DNA of 36,990 nucleotides from a virus (IMGVR_UViG_3300049447_000017:1-36990); one strand, 5' to 3'. Positions 1-5,973 are shown, numbered from the stretch's first letter. The notes: generated by a model not told the origin, from the letters alone. Numbers and translations are program-made.

Positions 1-66
1 TTCTGCTAGCGTTTCTAATTCTGGGAACCGTAGAAGCGGTAACTGTATTCAAGAGAGGAGGTCGCC

Positions 67-312
67 ATGGAAAATAGCAATAGTAGCGAGATGCCGTGGT
101 GGCAACATCTTCGTAAGCTGTTCCTCGCCTACCTTGCCTTCGCGATTGCCGGAGGAGTGCTTACGTTTTTTGTGTTTCTCGTAGGGAAGCCCGCAGTAGG
201 TTTTTTCTTGGGTCTAGCTATTGGATTGCCAGCCGGACTGTTCGGTGCTCGCTTTTTGTCGAATAGGGGATTTCCCGGGCGGCGTTTTCTGGGCCCCCTG
301 CTAAGTCGTTAA
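67..312 (+). CDS. small two-span membrane protein, unknown function
   Basis: An 81-residue protein preceded by a very strong Shine-Dalgarno sequence (AGAGGAGG, 66 or so, just before the ATG). Two hydrophobic stretches lie at about residues 17-40 and 42-60, separated by a short basic turn (GKP), so a two-pass inner-membrane hairpin is likely. The tail is short and basic. The C-terminal codons run through a copy of the 12-mer TTTCCCGGGCGG (271-282) that recurs in the att region further right. G+C is clearly lower than in the genes after 1040. I recognise no family. It may be host DNA beyond a prophage end or a phage gene next to attP. Confidence 0.6.
   Translation: MENSNSSEMPWWQHLRKLFLAYLAFAIAGGVLTFFVFLVGKPAVGFFLGLAIGLPAGLFGARFLSNRGFPGRRFLGPLLSR
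271..282 (+). repeat. single copy of the TTTCCCGGGCGG 12-mer
   Basis: This copy sits inside the end of the small membrane-protein gene, preceded by GGGGA. It matches the 12-mer that occurs as tandem pairs at 759-782 and 946-969. I noticed no copy in the rest of the window by eye. Confidence 0.6.
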
Positions 313-353
313 TCTTCATTGCCGGGTCATGTGGGCGGCGCTCGCGTGATTTT

Positions 354-734
354 TCACGTAGGGGCTGTGCCGGCCACCTCCGCTAAGCGCAGCGCGCGCT
401 CCAGATCGGAAATCAGTTGGCGGCCGAGATCGCGCCGTTGCGCGCCTCTGGCCTGCTCCCACCGGGAGAACGTTTCGACGATGCCTCTGATGGCGTTGGT
501 CAGATCGAGATCGTTCGCCTCGGTCACCCCGGCCACCTGCCTGTCGCGAAGACCACGCTCGCGGCAAAGGCTCTCGATCTGCTCTCTGTTATATCGTTCG
601 CCATTCGGCCCGTCCAAGCGGGTCGTCGTCTTACTGGCAACAACGAGCGCATCCTCGATGGACTCAAATTCTTTGGTCCAGAACACGGGCGTCATATCTG
701 GTTGGGTCGTTAGGAAAAAGAGCTTCCACTTCAT
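354..734 (-). CDS. hypothetical protein, 126 aa
   Basis: I place the start at the ATG at 734 (MKWKLFFLTT), which has an AGAAGG ribosome site about ten bases upstream. The open frame continues up to 791, but that extra part is a proline/glycine/lysine string made by the tandem 12-mer repeat and is probably not translated. The protein is mixed alpha/beta in character, with a charged C-terminal half (SRWEQARGAQRRDLGRQLIS) likely to be helical. No family recognised. It lies on the strand opposite its neighbours, in the low-G+C stretch, and may be a host gene downstream of the tRNA or an attP-flanking phage gene. Confidence 0.5.
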   Translation of the reverse strand: MKWKLFFLTTQPDMTPVFWTKEFESIEDALVVASKTTTRLDGPNGERYNREQIESLCRERGLRDRQVAGVTEANDLDLTNAIRGIVETFSRWEQARGAQRRDLGRQLISDLERALRLAEVAGTAPT

Positions 735-753
735 CGGTTTTGGCCTTCTGGTT

Positions 754-788
754 GGGGGTTTCCCGGGCGGTTTCCCGGGCGGTGGTTT
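754..788 (+). repeat. 35-bp direct repeat, left copy (tandem 12-mers)
   Basis: This stretch is identical over 35 bases to 941-975. Each copy holds two back-to-back TTTCCCGGGCGG units, preceded by a G-run and followed by TGGTTT. The two copies flank the tRNA-Thr remnant at distances of 31 and 74 bases. Tandem short repeats on both arms of an attachment core are what tyrosine integrases use as arm-type sites, so that is my inferred role. Confidence 0.7.
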
Positions 789-819
789 CACAGCGGTGTT
801 GCTAAGTCATTGATCTGGA

Positions 820-866
820 TGGTGCTGCCGGCACGGATCGAACATGCGACCTCCTCCTTACCAAGG
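820..866 (-). other. tRNA-Thr(GGT) 3' remnant, probable attachment-site core
   Basis: Read on the minus strand, this holds everything of a tRNA from the end of the 5' anticodon stem to the encoded CCA. The loop TTGGTAA (858-864) carries anticodon GGT. It is followed by stem GGAGG, a five-base variable loop AGGTC, a perfect T-arm GCATG/TTCGATC/CGTGC (831-847), the acceptor strand CGGCAGC (824-830) and ACCA. The 5' strand of the anticodon stem is degraded (TCCCC opposite GGAGG), and no D-arm or 5' acceptor follows to the right, so this is not a functional tRNA. Such 3' tRNA pieces are the usual identity core of phages that integrate into tRNA genes. The orientation would put host DNA at low coordinates and phage at high coordinates if this is a prophage end. 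Confidence 0.8.
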
Positions 867-940
867 GGACGGACACCGAAAATATTCAACATATTCAGTG
901 CCGATTGTCTCTGTTTGTTCGCGTTCGCCCGTGTTTGAAC

Positions 941-975
941 GGGGGTTTCCCGGGCGGTTTCCCGGGCGGTGGTTT
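941..975 (+). repeat. 35-bp direct repeat, right copy (tandem 12-mers)
   Basis: Exact second copy of 754-788, again with two adjacent TTTCCCGGGCGG units. It lies in the intergenic stretch between the tRNA remnant and the first phage gene. Between the remnant and this repeat (870-940) there is only AT-rich sequence without a recognisable gene. Confidence 0.7.
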
Positions 976-987
976 TGCCAGGGGGGG

Positions 988-1021
988 CTGTGACTAGAGG
1001 CCGTTTTTGTTCTAGTCACAG
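988..1021. promoter_or_regulatory. 11-bp inverted repeat upstream of the first plus-strand gene
   Basis: CTGTGACTAGA (988-998) is matched perfectly by TCTAGTCACAG (1011-1021), with a 12-base spacer that contains TTTTT. It ends 18 bases before the ATG at 1040. It could be an operator for a phage regulator, an excisionase/integration-factor site, or an RNA hairpin in the leader. There is no T-run after the second arm, so a plus-strand terminator is unlikely. No convincing -10/-35 pair was found around it. Confidence 0.5.
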
Positions 1022-1039
1022 GGCAAAGGGGGGCCGACC

Positions 1040-1519
1040 ATGACCCATCACAAAGCGCTGCACGATCTCATCAAGCAGGCCGCCGAGGCGAGTGGCCAGC
1101 TGTTCAAGATGAAGGGCCGCATCGTGCCGATCTTCGACGTGCTCACGGCGGCCGGCGAGCGGGTGATCTTGCCGGCGCCACCCGGCGACAAGGACAGCTC
1201 GCTCGCGATCGCGCGCGCCTACTTCGAGCTGCGCAACGTGGTGAGCCTCGTGTTCATCAACGAGGCGTGGCTGCTCGATGCCGTGACCGCGGCGGACAGA
1301 GAGGCCGCCGCCCGCGAGGGCCTGGCCGCGCATCCCAGGCGGATCGAGGTGGTGATGTATGTGGCCGAAGACGAGACCGGCCACGTGCAAGGCCACCGCC
1401 CCATCATCCGGCCACGCCATGGCAAAGCCAGGCTCGGCCCGCTGAAGATCAACGCGGACGGCGGGACCTATGAAGGCCGCTTCATCGGGCTGTTGCCAGC
1501 CCGCGGCACGCGGCAGTAG
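1040..1519 (+). CDS. hypothetical phage protein, 159 aa
   Basis: First gene of the high-G+C plus-strand block, with a purine-rich ribosome site (AAAGGGGGG) before the ATG. The protein looks globular with alternating alpha and beta segments. There are hydrophobic strands near residues 58-72 (LRNVVSLVFINEAWLLDAV) and 97-105, and a glycine-containing basic C-terminal part. No signal peptide, membrane span or metal motif is visible. No family recognised. The gene just downstream starts after a gap of 34 bases, so the two are probably co-transcribed. Confidence 0.75.
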   Translation: MTHHKALHDLIKQAAEASGQLFKMKGRIVPIFDVLTAAGERVILPAPPGDKDSSLAIARAYFELRNVVSLVFINEAWLLDAVTAADREAAAREGLAAHPRRIEVVMYVAEDETGHVQGHRPIIRPRHGKARLGPLKINADGGTYEGRFIGLLPARGTRQ

Positions 1520-1553
1520 GCTCGTTCGGCTCGTTCACTTAACGAGGTGCCCC

Positions 1554-1748
1554 ATGAAACTCACCCGACGCGACCTCGACTTTCTCAAGCAGCTCAGCGT
1601 CGGCTGGTGTCCGCGCTGGAAAGACATTGGGGCCATCGGGCTCCGGATGTGTGAGGGCCAGCTCGTCTATTGCGCGGACAACTATTGCTACCTCACCGAC
1701 CTCGGCCGCGATTCGCTGGAGCGCGCCCAGCTCGCCCGGCTGATATGA
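1554..1748 (+). CDS. small hypothetical protein, 64 aa, winged-helix-like
   Basis: Start chosen at the ATG at 1554, which has an ACGAGGTG ribosome site. The frame is open further upstream, but that part overlaps the preceding gene without a ribosome site. The protein begins with a helix of alternating charge (MKLTRRDLDFLKQL) and ends with YLTDLGRDSLERAQ, a pattern common at the wing and last helix of very small winged-helix proteins. This resemblance is weak and is only a suggestion. Three cysteines are present but not in a paired metal motif. The stop overlaps the next start (ATGA). Confidence 0.65.
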   Translation: MKLTRRDLDFLKQLSVGWCPRWKDIGAIGLRMCEGQLVYCADNYCYLTDLGRDSLERAQLARLI

Positions 1749-2164
1749 GCGCGCTCTTCATCGGCGCGCGCGAAAGGGCCCTGATCGTCACCGCGATCGA
1801 GCGGGCGCGGGACAAGGCACTGCCGCTCACCGTGGTCCGCAAGCTGGCCTTTGCCGCGGACAAGCCCACCATGACGCTGGCGGATCGGCCGGCCGGCTTC
1901 AAAAGGCCGCAGGCAGAGATCGTCGAGCTGCCCGTCGGCTACCGGGCGAACATCAGCTTTGAGGAGCAACCGGCCGGGCTGTGCCGGCATCTCTCGGTGT
2001 CGATCAACCGGCCGGGATTCCTGCCGAGCCATGAAGCCTTTGTGATGATTGCCCTGGCCTTCGGGTTTACAGCCGAAGCCCCCGGTCAGGTCTGGATCGA
2101 GGAATTCCGGCCCGGGCAAAGCGCCGTCAATATGGTGCAGCGCGACGAACCCACAGGTTGTTAA
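1745..2164 (+). CDS. hypothetical protein, 139 aa
   Basis: Starts at the ATG at 1745, which overlaps the preceding TGA by four bases, so translation is likely coupled. The N-terminal third is helical and basic (RERALIVTAIERARDKA). The middle contains a beta-rich region with ELPVGYRANISFEEQPAG and a conserved-looking CRHLSVSINRPGFLPSHEA stretch, followed by a hydrophobic strand. No catalytic motif recognised and no family assigned. The gene ends in an AT-rich stretch that leads into the promoter of the XRE regulator, so it probably closes the first short transcription unit. Confidence 0.7.
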   Translation: MSALFIGARERALIVTAIERARDKALPLTVVRKLAFAADKPTMTLADRPAGFKRPQAEIVELPVGYRANISFEEQPAGLCRHLSVSINRPGFLPSHEAFVMIALAFGFTAEAPGQVWIEEFRPGQSAVNMVQRDEPTGC

Positions 2165-2192
2165 ATTTTTTACCATCCAATGAAAGCCCCGC

Positions 2193-2220
2193 TTGCGCAG
2201 AGATAGCGGACGTGTATAGT
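2193..2220 (+). promoter_or_regulatory. candidate promoter of the XRE regulator
   Basis: A good -10 (TATAGT, 2215-2220) lies 16 bases after a weak -35 (TTGCGC, 2193-2198). Transcription would start about 2226-2228, at or next to the ATG at 2228, so the message would be leaderless. The upstream stretch 2160-2180 is AT-rich. Confidence 0.5.
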
Positions 2221-2227
2221 TTCGCTC

Positions 2228-2728
2228 ATGCAACGCACCCTCCCCCACCCACGCCACCAGAAATTCGCCGAGCAAAAACTCGCCGAGAAACAACAACTCA
2301 AACCCGCGCACTCGCCCGCTGCGCCCGCCGACGAAGGCCGGCGCTCGCGGCCGGCCGGCGTCGATGTCCTCGTCGGCGCGAAGCTGCGCGCGGTACGCGT
2401 CAAGCGCGGTCTGAGCCAGGAAAAGCTCGGCAGCCTGCTCGGCGTCACCTTCCAGCAAGTCCAGAAATACGAGAAGGGCTCGAACTCGATCGCCGCCAGC
2501 CGCATTCCCGCGGTGTGTGAGGCGTTGCAGATCAAGCCCGCCGATCTGTTTGATGACGTCGTCGAGAGTTTGATGGCCGGTCAGGAGGAGGGGCACTTGA
2601 TCAGCCCCATGGCGTGGAGGATCGCGCTCGCGGCTGACCGGATGGCGCCGGGCATGCGCGCGGTCTTGGTGAGCGTCATCAAGGCGCTCGACCATTCGCT
2701 CGACGAAGAGGTTGTTGCTGCGGGGTAG
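2228..2728 (+). CDS. XRE-family helix-turn-helix regulator (possible phage repressor)
   Basis: A 166-residue protein. Residues 1-44 are rich in Gln, Lys and Pro and likely disordered. Residues 46-109 form a standard five-helix XRE/Cro-CI DNA-binding domain, with the recognition region LSQEKLGSLLGVTFQQVQKY followed by EKG. The remaining 57 residues are helical and may dimerise. No LexA-type peptidase motif is present, so RecA-stimulated self-cleavage is not expected. No ribosome site precedes the ATG, and the promoter -10 ends eight bases upstream, which suggests a leaderless message as known for lambda cI from PRM. A terminator follows. It could be the lysogeny repressor, but it is not divergent from an obvious cro-like gene, so this is inference. 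Confidence 0.85.
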   Translation: MQRTLPHPRHQKFAEQKLAEKQQLKPAHSPAAPADEGRRSRPAGVDVLVGAKLRAVRVKRGLSQEKLGSLLGVTFQQVQKYEKGSNSIAASRIPAVCEALQIKPADLFDDVVESLMAGQEEGHLISPMAWRIALAADRMAPGMRAVLVSVIKALDHSLDEEVVAAG

Positions 2729-2756
2729 GGCGAGAGGGCCTTCGCTCAGCATGATG

Positions 2757-2788
2757 GCCCTCGGTCAGGACCCCGGGGGCTTTTTTTT
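2757..2788 (+). terminator. intrinsic terminator after the XRE gene
   Basis: Stem GCCCTCGG/CCGGGGGC (2757-2764 and 2773-2780, one G-U pair) with an eight-base loop, followed by eight T (2781-2788). A second stem, GAGGGCC (2734-2740) with GGCCCTC (2756-2762), uses the same left arm and cannot form together with the terminator stem. This is an antiterminator-like arrangement. Confidence 0.8.
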
Positions 2789-2815
2789 GACCAGCGGAAA
2801 GAAGGGGATTCTCCG

Positions 2816-3517
2816 ATGCTGCAAACGAACGGCGAGGCTCACGCGATTATCACCACCAAGACCGGACAGCTGCCCAGGGCGACGAAGGACCGCGAGACCT
2901 ATATCGGCATCAAGGTCAATCGCACTGGCGCACACGCGAAATATCTGCGCGTCGTGTTCACCGTGCCCAGGACGATGCTCGCCCGGATCGGCAACCCGGC
3001 GCGCGTCACCATCCGCGGCACGCCCCGCAACGGTTACCTGATTCTGGCCGGTGACGACTGCACGCCATCGATAGCTGAGAACTGCGCAAACGCTTATCTC
3101 TACGTGTCGGCCGAGCGGGCCAGGCTGGAGGGCGGGGAGCGCGGCCCGATCTGGATGCGGGCCGAGGTCGAGGACCGCAAGCGCATCCGGGTGCCGTCAC
3201 TGCCGGTGGAATGGATCGGGGGCGCCTATGAGGAGGGCAAGCGGACCATGGCGGTGTCACGAACAGCTGGCGATGATCCGATCCGCTGCGAGCCCTCGCA
3301 GGCGAAGCCCCTCAACGGTTCGCCGACGGTGCCACTCCCGAAACCAACACCCAGCTATCAGCTCCCCGAGGGCATGAACATCGCCGACGCGCAGGTCTTG
3401 CTCGGGCGAAAGCTCGACGAGGCGCGCGCGATCGTGCGCGAGGTGGAAAAGCGCACCGGGCTGCGCTTCACGCTCACTCGCAACTTCGTCTTGGTGGTCG
3501 ATCTCAGTGGTCGATGA
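2816..3517 (+). CDS. hypothetical protein, 233 aa
   Basis: First gene of the long plus-strand operon, with a GAAGGGG ribosome site. Residues 12-100 look beta-rich (YIGIKVNRTGAHAKYLRVVF and VTIRGTPRNGYLILAG) and resemble a small barrel or DNA-binding fold. Residues 140-185 are proline-rich and probably a linker. The C-terminal 50 residues form a helix plus strand (DAQVLLGRKLDEARAIVREV). I do not recognise the family. A two-domain protein that binds nucleic acid would fit but is not shown. The terminator just upstream and the absence of a clear promoter between them mean expression depends on read-through or a promoter I cannot see. Confidence 0.75.
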   Translation: MLQTNGEAHAIITTKTGQLPRATKDRETYIGIKVNRTGAHAKYLRVVFTVPRTMLARIGNPARVTIRGTPRNGYLILAGDDCTPSIAENCANAYLYVSAERARLEGGERGPIWMRAEVEDRKRIRVPSLPVEWIGGAYEEGKRTMAVSRTAGDDPIRCEPSQAKPLNGSPTVPLPKPTPSYQLPEGMNIADAQVLLGRKLDEARAIVREVEKRTGLRFTLTRNFVLVVDLSGR

Positions 3518-3762
3518 CGAAGAAGGTAGCCCTTCTCTCGCGGGTCGATCGGATGATCATCCGGCAGGTCGCCACCGCTTTCGTTTACTCTGGTCACCCG
3601 TTCAAGGTGGCCCTGCGAGACCGCGCCCGCGCTAACGCACTCGCCCGGCGCCAGCTGCTCAAGGCACACGACGGCATCGCCTTCACCCCGACACGGCGCG
3701 GCTTGCGGAGCTATCATGCGCAGGTCGGAAGGAGGCGCCGATGGCCGACGAGCCGCTCGTGA
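3514..3762 (+). CDS. small basic hypothetical protein, 82 aa
   Basis: The ATG overlaps the preceding TGA by four bases. The protein is strongly basic, with helices around residues 8-25 and 34-52 and the ending FTPTRRGLRSYHAQ. That order (helices, then a short strand and a 'TptRRGL' turn) is reminiscent of tiny winged-helix proteins in phage early operons, but I can only call it similar in pattern. The last fifteen codons overlap the following 35-residue gene in another frame, so the exact end of its folded part is uncertain. Confidence 0.6.
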   Translation: MTKKVALLSRVDRMIIRQVATAFVYSGHPFKVALRDRARANALARRQLLKAHDGIAFTPTRRGLRSYHAQVGRRRRWPTSRS

Positions 3763-3848
3763 TGTGGACGGTCTTGGCCCGCGACGGACTTGTCTGCCTG
3801 GCGCGCCGGCCGGAAGACGACCCGGTTATTGTGGAGACCTGGCTATGA
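3741..3848 (+). CDS. microprotein, 35 aa
   Basis: A short frame starting MADEPLVMWTVLARDG and ending ETWL. It has one of the best ribosome sites in this block (GGAAGGAGG, spacing six). Its stop overlaps the next ATG in an ATGA junction, as for almost all genes here, which supports it being translated. It overlaps the end of the preceding gene by 22 bases. The peptide reads like a short beta-hairpin plus an acidic tail. No function is assigned. Confidence 0.55.
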   Translation: MADEPLVMWTVLARDGLVCLARRPEDDPVIVETWL

Positions 3849-4066
3849 CCTGTTATGGCTTCGTGTTGGCGCCGTGCTTCGGCTGCAACAACCCCTTCAC
3901 CTTCAACCCGATGCTGGTGCCGAGCGTCACGGTCGAGGGGACGCGGCGCCCGATCTGTCAGTCGTGTGTCACGCGGGTCAATCCGTCGCGGAAGAAGAAC
4001 GGCCTGGAGCCGATCGTGCCGCTGCCTGGCGCCTATGAGGTCTTCGAGGACGGGGAGCTTGCGTGA
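3845..4066 (+). CDS. small zinc-ribbon-like protein, 73 aa
   Basis: Begins MTCYGFVLAPCFGCNNPFTF. Cysteine pairs CFGC (residues 11-14) and CQSC (40-43) are spaced like the two knuckles of a zinc ribbon, with TFNPMLVPSVTV between them as the beta part. The sequence NPSRKKNG after the second pair is basic. Small phage zinc ribbons of this type often bind nucleic acid or proteins; the target cannot be read from the sequence. The start overlaps the preceding stop and the stop overlaps the next start, so it is part of the coupled operon. Confidence 0.7.
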   Translation: MTCYGFVLAPCFGCNNPFTFNPMLVPSVTVEGTRRPICQSCVTRVNPSRKKNGLEPIVPLPGAYEVFEDGELA

Positions 4067-4626
4067 TGCGTCAATGCGGCGACTGTCAGCTCTGTTGCAA
4101 GCTCCTGCCGATGCACGACGGCGCGACCGTCGCCGGCCGCAAGATGAAGGGCTCGATCGACAAGCCGGCGGGCGCGCGCTGTCCGTATCAGCGCCATCAC
4201 GTCGGCTGCACCATCTATGCGCGCCGGCCGTACTGCTGCCAGGTCTGGAATTGCCGCTGGCTGGTCAATGACGACACCGCCGATCTGCCGCGGCCGGATC
4301 GGTGCCACTACGTCATCGACATCATGCCGGACATGATCCGCATGGTGCCGAACGACGGCAGCCCGGCCAAGGATGTCATGTGCATCCAAGTGTGGGTCGA
4401 CCCGGACTATCGCGACGCCCATCGTGATCCGGCCTTGCGCCGCTACCTCGCCCGCCGCGCCGAGAAAGAGCACATGCCCGCCATCATCCGCTGGAACGAG
4501 GGCCTCGGCATGGTGCTGTTCGCCCCGAGCTTGAGCGAGAACGGCGAATGGAATGAGCGGGTGAGCCAGGTGTCGCCGGACTTCAAGGGGCTACACGAGC
4601 GGCTTGAGGAGGGCTTGCGGCGATGA
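4066..4626 (+). CDS. YkgJ-like cysteine-cluster protein
   Basis: A 186-residue protein from the ATG at 4066 (TGATG junction with the previous stop; an in-frame GTG at 4063 is possible). The N-terminus has the hallmark CGDCQLCCKLLP, followed by CPYQ, then CTIYARRPYCCQVWNC. This is the eight-cysteine pattern of the YkgJ/UPF0153 family, thought to bind zinc or an iron-sulfur cluster. The family's biochemical role is not settled; the name refers to the cysteine pattern only. The C-terminal 100 residues are a phage-type extension with a second strand-rich region (DMIRMVPNDGSPAKDVMCIQ). Similar genes occur in many tailed phages. Confidence 0.8.
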   Translation: MRQCGDCQLCCKLLPMHDGATVAGRKMKGSIDKPAGARCPYQRHHVGCTIYARRPYCCQVWNCRWLVNDDTADLPRPDRCHYVIDIMPDMIRMVPNDGSPAKDVMCIQVWVDPDYRDAHRDPALRRYLARRAEKEHMPAIIRWNEGLGMVLFAPSLSENGEWNERVSQVSPDFKGLHERLEEGLRR

Positions 4627-4952
4627 CCGGCTACACCATCAACAGCGACGGCTCGATCACCTGCCATCAGTGCGGCATGACCAGCTGGAATAAAGAGGAC
4701 GCGACGCAGCACTATTGCGCCAAGTGCAAAGTCTTTCACGACGAGCCTGGTGATCCGCACTACATCGGCATCCCGTCCTTCGAGCTGCTCGACGCGCTCA
4801 AGCTGCCGCTTCTCTTTCATGCCGGCGGCCCGTGGGACGCGAAGCGGCGCGCCGAATGGTTTCGCATCACCGGCTGCCTCGAAGCGACGTCACGCGTGAT
4901 GTGCGACCACATCCGCTCGGCGAAGGCCATGCATTTTGGAGTCGACGCATGA
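4623..4952 (+). CDS. zinc-ribbon-like protein, 109 aa
   Basis: Starts in an ATGA overlap with the YkgJ-like gene. Residues 14-17 (CHQC) and 32-35 (CAKC), with an HY before and FHDE after the second pair, form a clear N-terminal zinc ribbon. The ribbon is followed by about 70 residues with two likely helices (SFELLDALKLPLLFH and CLEATSRVMCDHIRSAKA). Domain order suggests a ribbon that docks on nucleic acid or a partner, but nothing further can be said. The function is unknown. Confidence 0.7.
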   Translation: MTGYTINSDGSITCHQCGMTSWNKEDATQHYCAKCKVFHDEPGDPHYIGIPSFELLDALKLPLLFHAGGPWDAKRRAEWFRITGCLEATSRVMCDHIRSAKAMHFGVDA

Positions 4953-5002
4953 AGCTCAGCGAACCAAAACAGCGCGTCATCACCGGACTGGCCTGGCCGT
5001 GA
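4949..5002 (+). CDS. possible 17-residue coupling ORF
   Basis: ATG overlapping the preceding stop (ATGA) and a TGA overlapping the next GTG (GTGA). The encoded peptide, MKLSEPKQRVITGLAWP, is too short to judge as a protein. It may exist only to carry ribosomes onto the next gene. Confidence 0.3.
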   Translation: MKLSEPKQRVITGLAWP

Positions 5003-5100
5003 GCGATCGGCTGTTCTACACGATCGTCATTGCCACCGTGGGGATAGCGCTCGGATGCGGGGCCGTGCTCGTGCTGATGGTCTTGGGGTTTCCGAGGTGA
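4999..5100 (+). CDS. single-span membrane microprotein, 33 aa
   Basis: Reads from GTG at 4999 to TGA at 5100. It begins with MSDRLFYTIV (GTG read as Met), continues as a hydrophobic, glycine/valine-rich segment of about 22 residues, and ends FPR. A single transmembrane helix with a short basic end is likely. Start and stop are both in GTGA overlaps with neighbours, which supports translation. It belongs to a set of one-span microproteins in this phage (also 7942-8034, 27400-27522 and 30588-30674). Confidence 0.5.
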   Translation: MSDRLFYTIVIATVGIALGCGAVLVLMVLGFPR

Positions 5101-5450
5101 ACTTCGATCTCGTCCGCCCGTGCGGCGACTGTCCGTTCCGATCTGACAAGCGGGCCTACCTGCAGCCCGAGCGCGTGCGAGAAATCCTCGGCGGCGGCAA
5201 GGGCCGGCAGCATTGGCCGGCGTGCTCGTTCCCCTGCCACAAGACGATCATCTATCACGGCCACCGCGCCACCATCCCGCCGACCGCGCAGCAATGCGCG
5301 GGCGTGATGATCATCCTGCATCGTGAGCGCCGCTGGAACGACGCGATGCAGATCGCGCAGCGCCTTGGACTATGGGACCCGGGCCGGCTCGATCTCAACG
5401 CGCCGGTGCATGAGAGCACACAGGCCGCGATCGAGGCACAGACATGGTGA
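5097..5450 (+). CDS. DUF6283-like cysteine motif protein
   Basis: A 117-residue protein from GTG 5097, overlapping the preceding stop. The N-terminus has the motif RPCGDCPFRSD, then PERVREIL, a central FPCHKT and QQCAGVMIILHR. The order CxxCPFR, CH, CAG is what I know from a phage family of unknown function (DUF6283). The four conserved Cys/His positions probably form a metal or iron-sulfur site. No enzymatic activity can be inferred. The assignment is by motif memory and should be treated as likely, not certain. Confidence 0.65.
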   Translation: MNFDLVRPCGDCPFRSDKRAYLQPERVREILGGGKGRQHWPACSFPCHKTIIYHGHRATIPPTAQQCAGVMIILHRERRWNDAMQIAQRLGLWDPGRLDLNAPVHESTQAAIEAQTW

Positions 5451-5722
5451 CGATGAATGAGCAGCTCCGCTCCGTGCTCTCGCACCGGAGCATCAAGGAC
5501 AAGATCGCGGTCGCGTGCGACTGCCGGCTGTGTCCGGTCGGCGATCTCGCCCTCGTGAGCGAGCTGGTGCGCGAGGGCTATCTCGTCTTCGTCGACCGCA
5601 CCACGCTGCCGGTGCTGGCGGTCGTGGGCGAGGAGATGATCATGGGGGTGATCGTCGATGTCTATCAGCTGACGCCGTCGGGCATCGCGCTCTGCGAGCA
5701 ATTCGGGATCAAGCAGGTATGA
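5444..5722 (+). CDS. hypothetical protein, 92 aa, CDCRLC motif
   Basis: Starts seven bases before the previous stop. The protein has an N-terminal helix, the cysteine-rich turn CDCRLC (residues 25-30), then two hydrophobic strands (EGYLVFVDRTTLPVLAVVG) and the ending YQLTPSGIALCEQFGI. The 'LTPsGialceqfGi' ending resembles the last helix and turn of very small winged-helix proteins. The clustered cysteines could hold a metal together with the C-terminal Cys. No family recognised. Confidence 0.65.
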   Translation: MVTMNEQLRSVLSHRSIKDKIAVACDCRLCPVGDLALVSELVREGYLVFVDRTTLPVLAVVGEEMIMGVIVDVYQLTPSGIALCEQFGIKQV

Positions 5723-5973
5723 ACATCCACAAATGGACAATGCCGGGGCGCCCGATGTGCCGATGGTGCGGTCGCGATCTGCGCACAATCGGCGAGGACT
5801 ACATCGCCATCCGCGGGTTTTTCTGCACCCAAGCATGCGCGATGGACCTCGGCTCGCTAGCGGCGATGGAGCCGCACCGCCTCACCGGCCCTGGATACAA
5901 ACAAAAGGCCAAGCAACAACGGGCCAAGCAACGACGGGAGGCGCGACGTCATGGTCACGCGCGCACAGATTGA
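5719..5973 (+). CDS. treble-clef-like CxxC protein, 84 aa
   Basis: Starts at ATG 5719 in an ATGA overlap. The sequence MCRWCGRDLRTIGEDYIAI, then FFCTQACAMD, puts two cysteine pairs (CRWC and CTQAC) about 20 residues apart, with a beta turn between. This is like short treble-clef or FCS-type fingers. The C-terminal 30 residues are strongly basic (QKAKQQRAKQRREARRHGHA) and should bind nucleic acid non-specifically. The end overlaps the next gene by 23 bases. Confidence 0.65.
   Translation: MNIHKWTMPGRPMCRWCGRDLRTIGEDYIAIRGFFCTQACAMDLGSLAAMEPHRLTGPGYKQKAKQQRAKQRREARRHGHARTD

Noticed and set aside
735-791. Upstream extension of the 354-734 gene (PPGKPPGKPPTRRP)
   Set aside because: The extension is simply the translation of the tandem 12-mer repeat and has no ribosome site. 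ATG 734 is better supported.
820-869. Functional tRNA-Thr gene
   Set aside because: The D-arm and 5' acceptor strand are missing and the 5' anticodon-stem strand does not pair fully.
2712-3041. A 109-codon frame running through the terminator
   Set aside because: It overlaps the well-supported gene at 2816 in another frame and passes through the T-run. A very short leader peptide at 2751 cannot be excluded but has no ribosome site.
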